Shown: positions 1 through 7,242 of the stretch, piece after piece
How the letters are laid out: each line of letters starts with the position of its first letter
Position numbering within the stretch: the stretch's first letter is position 1
Origin: Mariniphaga sp041686935
Lineage (GTDB): Bacteria > Bacteroidota > Bacteroidia > Bacteroidales > Prolixibacteraceae
Length of the DNA stretch: 64,000 nucleotides
Reading direction: 5' to 3'
Assembly: GCA_041686935.1 (NCBI GenBank)
Contig: JAWLCW010000013.1
Location: forward strand, 1-64,000
The notes under the pieces: generated by a model
Told to the model about the DNA's origin: nothing
The model's input: the letters and a program-made list of their open reading frames with translations, nothing else
Databases searched by the model: none
Program-made: the position numbers and the translations under genes

Positions 1-2
1 CA

Positions 3-83
3 CTTAGGGCCTACGTCAAGTCTGGTGAATGGGACGAGTTTTGGCACAGTTACTATCAACTGAATTATAAAAAATGTGCGTAA
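3..83 (+). CDS. 3' end of an unidentified gene (partial)
   Basis: An open frame enters from the left edge and ends at TAA 81-83, giving a 26-residue tail with the segment GEWDEFW and a final CA. A second frame from base 1 is also open to TGA at 61-63. The frame chosen has a more protein-like mix of aromatic and charged residues. The tail vaguely resembles the C-termini of some transposases, but nothing here can establish that. Product unknown. Confidence 0.35.
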   Translation, partial: LRAYVKSGEWDEFWHSYYQLNYKKCA

Positions 84-160
84 TATGAGAACTGCACCCC
101 AAAAAATTAATAGTAATTTTTATTCTGTATTCAATAAGAAATTTCGCTTTAAGAACATCC

Positions 161-745
161 GTGATGATTCTTTTATTAGGTCTCCTGTTTGCAGGAAGAG
201 CTACCTGCCAGTCAGCGCATCATGAACTGTCGTTTTCTTATGGACTTCAATCCACAACTGAACTTATGAACAATGGTGAACTAATGGATATTTTTTTACC
301 CCTTTTCACAATCGGGCTACTACACTCAGAAACCACAAATTCAAAAACAACAGGGCCTGTGTTGTTTTCCTGGAAATACATTCCAAAATCAAGATGGGGA
401 TTTGGTATTGTAGCCGGCCGCATGAAAGGTTCTTACGATAAAATTATAGGTTCTTACTGGTTTGAAGGAAAAACTGTTAACCATTGCAAATATTCTGCAT
501 TCACCATTGCACCAGAAGCAGATTTCCGGTATTTTCAAAGAGAAAAGTTTACACTTTATTCATCTGCAGCCGTCGGGTTAACTTTTCTGACGGAAGAAGT
601 GAATGGATCAGCAGAAAAAAGAAATTATTTCGATGCCCACGTTTCACTGATTGGGTTCCGCTATGGCCAAAAACTTGCAGCTTTTGCTGAACTGGGATTC
701 GGTTTTAAGGGCTTAATCAATTTTGGAGTAAATTTAAAACTGTAA
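161..745 (+). CDS. Outer-membrane-type secreted protein, copy 1 (damaged 5' end)
   Basis: The 194-residue product is a near copy of the protein encoded at 12908-13531. It is rich in alternating aromatic and polar strands and ends in a hydrophobic beta-strand (INFGVNLKL), which suggests a small outer-membrane beta-barrel (inference). The only conventional starts are GTG 161 and ATG 164, which leave a short signal sequence without the basic residues seen in copy 2. Aligning the copies without gaps puts ATT 122-124 opposite the ATG at 12908, so the ancestral start seems lost. Bases 311-654 are identical to copy 2. Function unknown; the gene may be poorly expressed or on the way to a pseudogene. 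Confidence 0.7.
   Translation: MMILLLGLLFAGRATCQSAHHELSFSYGLQSTTELMNNGELMDIFLPLFTIGLLHSETTNSKTTGPVLFSWKYIPKSRWGFGIVAGRMKGSYDKIIGSYWFEGKTVNHCKYSAFTIAPEADFRYFQREKFTLYSSAAVGLTFLTEEVNGSAEKRNYFDAHVSLIGFRYGQKLAAFAELGFGFKGLINFGVNLKL
311..654 (+). repeat. 344-bp identical direct repeat, left copy
   Basis: Compared base by base, 311-654 matches 13097-13440 without any mismatch or gap. The first differences are at 310 and 655. Outside the block the two genes diverge quickly in both directions. This is the pattern of recent gene conversion, or of a duplication with selection at the ends. The two copies lie in direct orientation 12,786 bp apart. Confidence 0.9.
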
Positions 746-847
746 CCCAACGGTTCACAGGCAGTTTCTTCCGAAATGTTTATTCAAGCTGAAAATTTAT
801 TTTCCGACCGGAAAAAGATTGATTTTGCACCTGCTTCATTTCCAACT

Positions 848-1294
848 TCAATTTTGCCCTCCTCCAGTTGTATGGCTTAAAACCATAATTGTAACTCCAC
901 CCACCAACCAGACTGGAATAATCAAAAGCCCGTATTCAGCCCTGAACCGGGTTTTCTCAATTTTTGTTATAGCCGAATTGGGAATTTCCACAAAGCGGCT
1001 GGTTTCATTTTCATCAATAAGGGGAAATCCCGGTTCCACGTAAACATCCAGCCATTTCACCTTTTTCGATTTGGGCAAATCAGTTAAATAACTCTTCATC
1101 AAATCGCCGGTTAAATGGTTTTCCCGGAAAACAAAATTGCTTAACTGAAAATGTTGCCCGTTTTGATGAACCACAACCTGCTCCTTTTTTGAAATCGCCG
1201 GATCGTCCAGTGAAATTAACTTTGTTCCGAAACAGCCACTTAAACCAAAAGATATCAAAAAACAGAAACACGGCAAAGCAAATTTCTTTTTCAT
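848..1294 (-). CDS. Small lipoprotein with C-terminal membrane segment
   Basis: The 148-residue protein starts with a basic n-region, a hydrophobic stretch and the lipobox LSGC (lipidated Cys about residue 21), so it should be exported and anchored as a lipoprotein. Near the C-terminus a 17-20 residue hydrophobic stretch (from GLLIIPVW on) could span a membrane, followed by a glycine-rich tail. The region between is polar with no motif I recognise. It converges on the outer-membrane-type gene to its left and is divergent from the regulator at 1520. Function unknown. Confidence 0.75.
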   Translation of the reverse strand: MKKKFALPCFCFLISFGLSGCFGTKLISLDDPAISKKEQVVVHQNGQHFQLSNFVFRENHLTGDLMKSYLTDLPKSKKVKWLDVYVEPGFPLIDENETSRFVEIPNSAITKIEKTRFRAEYGLLIIPVWLVGGVTIMVLSHTTGGGQN

Positions 1295-1519
1295 GATGAA
1301 CTGGATTTAAAATACAAGTTATGAAATTTTTTCGAATGAAAATCACTATAAACCAAACAAATAGAAATGATTTTCACAAAAAAGAAGTATTCCGGAGTTT
1401 GTTGTTTATAACACCGGAGTAAGAAACATATTAATTAGCAAATAACTGATTCAACGCTCAATATTTTTCCGTAACTTTCCTATAGAATGTACGTTAAATA
1501 AACGTTGTAAAAAACCAAA

Positions 1520-3637
1520 ATGACTGAAACGTCTAAAAATGGGGAAGATTTTATCGGGCGGCTGACGGAGGTAATTGAAGCCAACCTGAAAAATGACCAG
1601 TTTGGGGTAAACGAACTGGCCAGAAAAATGGGCATGGAACGGTCAACCCTTCACCGTAAAATCAATAAAATAGCCAATGTTTCAGTTAGCCAGCTTATCA
1701 GCCAGGTAAAACTGAAATATGCCCACGAATTATTGCAACAAACGTCACTAAGTATTTCTGACGTTGCATACGATTCAGGTTTTCACAGTGTAACCTATTT
1801 TTCGAAATGCTTTCACGACTATTTTGGCTATTCGCCGGGCGAGGCAAAAAATAAAAGTACAGAACTGAATCCAGTAACTAAAGAAACTGAAATTCCAGGA
1901 AAACATAAGATTGGGATAGCAGTTTTACTTTTCATAATTGTCGTTCTGATTTTTACATTCATTTTTCATGAAAGAATAAATTTGAATCTGTTTTCAGACC
2001 AACCAAATGAACCGGAAAAAACGGTGGCCGTATTGCCCATAAAAGATATCAGCCAGACTGCCGAAAATGAATTGTTTTTTAAAGGATTACAAAGCGAAAT
2101 CATCAGCAATTTGGGCACCATCGATTTTATTGATGTAATTTCTCCCCTTAAATACCCCGAAAACAGTGATTTATCACCACCGGTTCGCTGGGCAAAAAAA
2201 CTAAAAATCAATTACCTGATTGAGGGAACCGCTCAAACCATCAACGGAAATATGAAAGTAAGGTTCCTGATGACCAATGTGAATACGGGAAAAATTATTT
2301 GGTCAGCATTGTTTGACAGCGACCGGACCAGCGAAGATCCTCTGGTTTTTCAGAACGAAATTTCGCAGATTGTACGCCGCGAAGTAAAGGCCACATTTTT
2401 AAACCAGGATATCTGGGCACCGCAAACAACAAGTAACCTGGCCGCAAATAAAAGCTTTCAAACGGCAAGTCATTATACAAATTTATATACACTCAACCCC
2501 GAAAGTACAAATTATCGTCAACTGGCTTGGCAGCATTATCTGGAAGCCATTAAACACGACCCAAATTTTCCGGGGCCCTATTTAAGAATTGGCTGGATTT
2601 ACCATGACCTGAGCATAACAGACGATGTTTTTCTTTCAAACCGTTACCTCGACACTGCGCTGATATGGTATGAAAAATCGGAAAAAGTTCATTTCAACGG
2701 TTTTGCCGGAACATTGCTAAAAAGTCAGACAATGTCGCTAAAAGGCGAATTTGATGAAGCCTTGCGAGTTGCGAAGAAGGGAATTGATAAAATTCCGCAC
2801 GAACCCGCAGCTTACCTGCACCTCGCTGCTGTTTATGCCTGCATGGAAAACTATTCGAAAGCAATTGAATCCTTGTTTTTTGCTTTAGAATTACGTGAAG
2901 ATCCATACAGCGAAATTTGGACCAACAGAGGGCTCAGCGCCGATTTTAATGCTACCGGATTTCCGGAAGAAGCGGAATATTTTATGCACTTTGTTATGAA
3001 TATCAACAAGGATTCGGTTGAATTTTTAACCCAAAAGGCATGGTCGCTTTTTTGCAACGGATACCCTGAAAAAGCGGTTGACTGCCTTAAGAAACTTTAT
3101 GAAAGAGATTCAACCCATAATAAAGTAAATCAATATTTATGCATTTTCAACTTTGTTCTGGGTAACCAAAAAGAAGTTGAAAAGTTTGCCCCAAAAGTTG
3201 AAGGAATGCACAGTTTTGGAACATTTCAGCCAAATACAAAAGGTGTACTAGGCTGGTATTATTTGAACAAAGGGCAGAAAGAAAAGGCATTGTCATTTAT
3301 AAATTCCGAAATAAAACGAAACCAGGATTTGAATACCATCGGAAACTACCAAAGTAAAAACTATTCCACTTCGCATAATCTGGCCTGTTTATATGCTACT
3401 ATTGGAGAAACCGAAAAAGCGCTGGATTTTTTAAAAGAGCTGACAAATAAGGAATTTTGCCCGGTTTGGTATATCACTTCACTAAAAATGAACCCAATGC
3501 TGGAAACTATCCGAAATACGCCTGAATTTCAGGAAATTTTAAATGACCTTGAACAGAAATATCAAAATGAACATCTGCTGGTTGTTCGGCTTCTTCAGGA
3601 TACGGAGAAAGAAAAATATTTTCTGGAACATCCATAA
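1520..3637 (+). CDS. Membrane-tethered AraC-type regulator with TolB-like and TPR domains
   Basis: The 705-residue protein has an AraC-type double helix-turn-helix at about 15-109 (motifs DVAYDSGFHSVTYFSKCF and FGYSP), a single membrane segment at 130-149, a TolB/FlgO-like alpha/beta domain at about 167-295 starting KTVAVLPIKD, and TPR-like helices to the C-terminus. Basic residues just before the membrane segment predict a cytoplasmic DNA-binding end and a periplasmic TPR end. The HTH, which usually sits at the C-terminus, is at the N-terminus, as in a Bacteroidota class of HTH-TM-TPR proteins. It precedes the operon at 3781 on the same strand and could control it in response to an envelope signal (inference). 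Confidence 0.88.
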   Translation: MTETSKNGEDFIGRLTEVIEANLKNDQFGVNELARKMGMERSTLHRKINKIANVSVSQLISQVKLKYAHELLQQTSLSISDVAYDSGFHSVTYFSKCFHDYFGYSPGEAKNKSTELNPVTKETEIPGKHKIGIAVLLFIIVVLIFTFIFHERINLNLFSDQPNEPEKTVAVLPIKDISQTAENELFFKGLQSEIISNLGTIDFIDVISPLKYPENSDLSPPVRWAKKLKINYLIEGTAQTINGNMKVRFLMTNVNTGKIIWSALFDSDRTSEDPLVFQNEISQIVRREVKATFLNQDIWAPQTTSNLAANKSFQTASHYTNLYTLNPESTNYRQLAWQHYLEAIKHDPNFPGPYLRIGWIYHDLSITDDVFLSNRYLDTALIWYEKSEKVHFNGFAGTLLKSQTMSLKGEFDEALRVAKKGIDKIPHEPAAYLHLAAVYACMENYSKAIESLFFALELREDPYSEIWTNRGLSADFNATGFPEEAEYFMHFVMNINKDSVEFLTQKAWSLFCNGYPEKAVDCLKKLYERDSTHNKVNQYLCIFNFVLGNQKEVEKFAPKVEGMHSFGTFQPNTKGVLGWYYLNKGQKEKALSFINSEIKRNQDLNTIGNYQSKNYSTSHNLACLYATIGETEKALDFLKELTNKEFCPVWYITSLKMNPMLETIRNTPEFQEILNDLEQKYQNEHLLVVRLLQDTEKEKYFLEHP

Positions 3638-3700
3638 AAAACATTCGGAATAAACCCGATTGCATCATAATTTAAAAAAATACCTGAAATTTTAAAGGGT

Positions 3701-3730
3701 TTGCAACATAATTGGTTGGTGTTGCAACAT
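3701..3730. promoter_or_regulatory. Candidate operator: two TTGCAACAT boxes
   Basis: TTGCAACAT occurs at 3701-3709 and again at 3722-3730, 21 bp apart (two helical turns), in the gap between the AraC-type regulator and the hydrolase gene. The right copy sits inside the perfect 8-bp palindrome GTTGCAAC (3721-3728). AraC-family proteins often bind spaced direct repeats, so this is a reasonable regulator site. That assignment is inference. Confidence 0.35.
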
Positions 3731-3780
3731 GGTTTTCCTGAACTTTAAATCAGAAAAATGAACGATTTAAAAGAAGGAAA

Positions 3781-4464
3781 ATGAAACGACTGCCTCAAAT
3801 TTTCATCCTCAATTTCGGGATAAACCGGTGTTACATTATAAAAGGCGAACAAGCTGTTATGGTGGATGCCGGACCTCGCGGCAAAATAAAATCGTTTAAA
3901 AAACAACTTAGCTCTTTCAAAATCAATCCTGAAGAAATTAAACTGATTGTGTTAACCCATGGCGATTTCGACCATATTGGTTCTGCAAAAGAAATCAAAG
4001 AGGCTACCGGAGCAAAACTGGCCATACACGAAAACGACCGGAAGATTCTGGAAGAAGCCCGCTTTAACTGGCCTCCCGGAGTTACCCGCTGGGGAAAATT
4101 TACCCGGTTTCTATTAAAACCCCTTGTTCAAAATATGAAAATTCCATCACTAAAACCTGACATTATTCTTTCGAACGCTGATTTTCCTCTTGACAAACTT
4201 GGCATCAATGGGAAAATTCTTTTCACGCCCGGTCACACCCGAGGTTCGGTGAGTGTGGTTCTTAACTCGGGTGAAGCTTTTGTGGGCTGCATGGCTCATG
4301 CCGGTTTTCCGTTTACATTATCACCAAATCTGCCGGTTTATGCAACAGATTTGGAAAGGCTGAAAGAAAGCTGGTACATTTTGCTTGAGCATGGCGCCAA
4401 AATGATTTACCCGGCACACGGAAAACCCTTTTCTACAGATAAAATATTTAAAAAGTTAAAATGA
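3781..4464 (+). CDS. Metallo-beta-lactamase-fold hydrolase
   Basis: The 227-residue cytoplasmic protein carries the metal-binding signature H60-G-D62-F-D64-H65 (the HxHxDH motif with Asp in the second His position), a later GHTRGSV motif and the C-terminal YPAHGKPF His. These mark the glyoxalase II-like MBL superfamily (COG0491-type). The substrate cannot be told from sequence; thioesters, phosphodiesters and lactones are all used by relatives. ATG 3781 follows AAGAAGGAAA, a reasonable ribosome site. Its TGA lies 30 bases before the start chosen for the next gene, or overlaps ATG 4461 by ATGA, so it is probably co-transcribed with the repeat proteins. Confidence 0.88.
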   Translation: MKRLPQIFILNFGINRCYIIKGEQAVMVDAGPRGKIKSFKKQLSSFKINPEEIKLIVLTHGDFDHIGSAKEIKEATGAKLAIHENDRKILEEARFNWPPGVTRWGKFTRFLLKPLVQNMKIPSLKPDIILSNADFPLDKLGINGKILFTPGHTRGSVSVVLNSGEAFVGCMAHAGFPFTLSPNLPVYATDLERLKESWYILLEHGAKMIYPAHGKPFSTDKIFKKLK

Positions 4465-4493
4465 ATACATGTAACAAATTTAAAATCAATACC

Positions 4494-7193
4494 ATGAAAA
4501 ATTTAATTTTTACCATATTGTTTTGTTTGCCCAACCTGGCAATCGCACAAAAACCACAACAGTTTTCAGAAAAAGAAAAACCGGTGCAAGGTCAAAAACA
4601 TGAATCCAAAATCCGAAACGCAGGCAAAATAAGTCAACTTAAAGAAAAATTTCAGACTCCTTTTGATATGAATGAGCATCTCGTGCTTGCTGAAGAAGAA
4701 TTTCTCAAATCCGGAAATTTTAAGTTTTTACAAAACCGTGAGATACAACTGCAGTTCAGGGAAAAAATGCTCAAATCGGCACAAGAGGATGTGTCGCTGA
4801 TGGATTCAATTTACGGATATTCTTTTGCCTCTCAGGATGATTCTGTTTTAACAATTAAAATTTTCATGGAATACACAAATTCTGCAAAAAGGTGGTGTAT
4901 ATGGCGAAGTGAACTGGATACTACAAACATGCAATGGGTTAATATTTACCGGCAGGAAAGCTTTTCTGATAACACCGGCAACGACACACTGGGTATTAAT
5001 TACGAATGGAGTACCGAAATTAACGACTGGATGCCGGAACAAAAAACAGTACAGCAAATTGACAACCAGGGAAGAAGAATACTGTTAGCCCGTTTCCAGT
5101 GGCATAATCTCTCGCAAAAATGGAGAGGAGTTGAAAAGCTGGAAACCGCATACGATGATTGGGGAAACCAGACATTGTATGCTTTTTACAATGGCTGGAA
5201 CGATGTTATGAGTAATTGGATTGGTTATATTAAAGAAGAATATGAATATGACAAAAGTGGCAATCTTAATTACATAAGCCTTTACCAATGGAATGCCGCA
5301 ACACGTGACTGGATTGGCAGTTACAAACTGGAAATGGAAAGGGATGAATGGGGAAACCTGACATTGGAAGAATTGTCGATGTGGGATGTTGCAGCAGAAA
5401 AATGGACATACCATATTAAACTGGAAACGAGTTATGATGAAAATGGATTGGTGGTAAGCGCTGCATACTACTTCTGGGACCCGTTTTATGAACGGTGGGT
5501 TGGATATTCCAGATATGAAATTTTCCGGGGAAATGATTGGAGTGAAGTGTTGGTCAATTATTCCTGGAACATTGGAGATGAAACGTGGGAAGCCGGTTCG
5601 AAATCTGTTTCGGAATGGAACGCAGATGGAACTTACATAAAAACAATTCAATACAATGCAAAAGATTCAGTAATTCAAACAGAATTAATCAATGGATTTA
5701 ACAGCGACACAACCATTACCAAAATCTGGATTACACCATCGTGTCCCGATCAAACCTGTACAGCGCTTGATTCTGATTATGTGGAAGGAAATGCCTCCAT
5801 ATTATGGGATTACAACATCAACGGGAATTTATATACCACCGGAGGATTTTGCCAGATTGACATAGAAAATCACCTGGATTTATCCAAAACTCCGGCCATT
5901 GCTTTCAACTACAAAGTTCTGGAACCTTCCCCGGCATCATTCATCATACTTTTTACCGAAACAAATGGAGAAACGTGGATGGTTGAAACGCAGGAAAGTC
6001 TTTCCGACACCACCGGAAACTGGCTGTTACTGCACGTCCCTCTAACCGAAGTTAACACACTAGTAAAACAGGTGGACGGATACTTCGATTTTGGAACCAT
6101 TAAAAGCTTTCAGATCAAGCTCCATGTTCCAAAAGGCATAAAAACTTCGGGCACTGTTTTAATCGACAATTTTACAGCATGTAACATTAAAAAGTCGGAA
6201 AACTGGATACCCGGAAATAAGGCAGAAGAATGGTACGATGAAAAAGGAAATTTTATTGCTGCCGATTCTTCCCGCTGGGACCCGTTAACAAAGGAATTTA
6301 TTCATTACTATCAATACAAATCAGACTTAACTTATGATGATAACGGGAACATATTAAGCAATAACTCTTATGAATGGAATGAAATTCCGGGAGATTCGAT
6401 TTGGGTGAACAAATATGAAGGTGAGTACAATGAAAACAATAAACAAACCCGGTCAGAAAGTTATTCCTGGGATGTTGATGCCGGAATTTGGGTGGGAAAT
6501 CAGAAACAGGAAACAGCTTACGATGAATTTGGAAATATAATTCAGTTTACTAATTATCAGTGGAATTTTTTTATCTCCGACTGGCTACCCCTTAACAAGT
6601 TTGAATATACATGGAATGAAGCAGGCATTCAAACCTCAGAAGCGTATTATTCCTGGAGTTTGGAACAGGGGCAATTGGTTGGTAATTACAGAAATGAAAC
6701 CTTTTTTAATGAATTTGGTGAAGAAATAAAAACCATATTTTACAACTGGAATCTTGATTTAAATAACTGGAAAATTCATGATGTAAATTTAACCAGCCAT
6801 TTTAACACTATAACTAATCCACAAGGGGAAATAACAGGATACGAACAAACCCAATGGGACGAAACACTAAAAAGGTGGCGCCCCATTGAGAGGTACTACT
6901 ATTTCTATTCGTTTCACAGCATTACAGCAGTAAAACCCGAAACTGCTGATTTTATAAACAAAATTGCATTGGTTTATCCAAATCCGGCTTCAACTGTAAT
7001 CTATATTCAATTGAATCCCGGAATTTTCTCCGGCACAGCAGGTTTATTCAACGATAAGGGCCAGTTGCTGAAAAAAGTAAATTTAACAACTAATCTTACC
7101 TCCATTCAGGTAAACGAACTGCCCAAAGGAATTTACATTTTATACATAGAAACCAATCAGTTAACTGAGTCGAAAAAAGTACTTATTCAATAA
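4494..7193 (+). CDS. Large W-rich repeat protein with T9SS sorting domain (paralog 1)
   Basis: The 899-residue protein has a signal peptide (cleavage after LAIA-Q), a charged helical stretch to about residue 100, then tandem 31-33 residue units of the form YDxxGN...YxW(N/D)....W.....K.E. A non-repeat block of about 170 residues interrupts them and starts with Cys-x4-Cys (SCPDQTC). It looks like a CBM11/galactose-binding-type beta-sandwich. Repeats resume afterwards, and a type A T9SS sorting domain (YPNPAS...LPKGIYIL...KKVLIQ) ends it. It should be a secreted or surface-attached adhesin or binding protein (inference). ATG 4494 is preferred because the signal peptide begins there; ATG 4461 is possible. 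A paralog follows in tandem. Confidence 0.87.
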   Translation: MKNLIFTILFCLPNLAIAQKPQQFSEKEKPVQGQKHESKIRNAGKISQLKEKFQTPFDMNEHLVLAEEEFLKSGNFKFLQNREIQLQFREKMLKSAQEDVSLMDSIYGYSFASQDDSVLTIKIFMEYTNSAKRWCIWRSELDTTNMQWVNIYRQESFSDNTGNDTLGINYEWSTEINDWMPEQKTVQQIDNQGRRILLARFQWHNLSQKWRGVEKLETAYDDWGNQTLYAFYNGWNDVMSNWIGYIKEEYEYDKSGNLNYISLYQWNAATRDWIGSYKLEMERDEWGNLTLEELSMWDVAAEKWTYHIKLETSYDENGLVVSAAYYFWDPFYERWVGYSRYEIFRGNDWSEVLVNYSWNIGDETWEAGSKSVSEWNADGTYIKTIQYNAKDSVIQTELINGFNSDTTITKIWITPSCPDQTCTALDSDYVEGNASILWDYNINGNLYTTGGFCQIDIENHLDLSKTPAIAFNYKVLEPSPASFIILFTETNGETWMVETQESLSDTTGNWLLLHVPLTEVNTLVKQVDGYFDFGTIKSFQIKLHVPKGIKTSGTVLIDNFTACNIKKSENWIPGNKAEEWYDEKGNFIAADSSRWDPLTKEFIHYYQYKSDLTYDDNGNILSNNSYEWNEIPGDSIWVNKYEGEYNENNKQTRSESYSWDVDAGIWVGNQKQETAYDEFGNIIQFTNYQWNFFISDWLPLNKFEYTWNEAGIQTSEAYYSWSLEQGQLVGNYRNETFFNEFGEEIKTIFYNWNLDLNNWKIHDVNLTSHFNTITNPQGEITGYEQTQWDETLKRWRPIERYYYFYSFHSITAVKPETADFINKIALVYPNPASTVIYIQLNPGIFSGTAGLFNDKGQLLKKVNLTTNLTSIQVNELPKGIYILYIETNQLTESKKVLIQ

Positions 7194-7242
7194 AAACAAA
7201 AAACAATTAAGGGTTTAAAAATCAACTTTAAAAATTCAAATC

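Noticed and set aside
798..817. TTTTCC-GACC-GGAAAA hairpin between convergent genes
   Set aside because: AT-rich six-pair stem without a T-run on either side; too weak to call a terminator.
4461..4493. Start of the first W-rich repeat protein at ATG 4461
   Set aside because: It overlaps the hydrolase stop and adds 11 polar residues before a normal signal peptide; possible but less likely than 4494.
5085..5651. 188-residue open frame opposite the first W-rich repeat protein
   Set aside because: Its Pro/Phe/Ile-rich sequence is the reverse complement of the repeat codons; no start context or domain.
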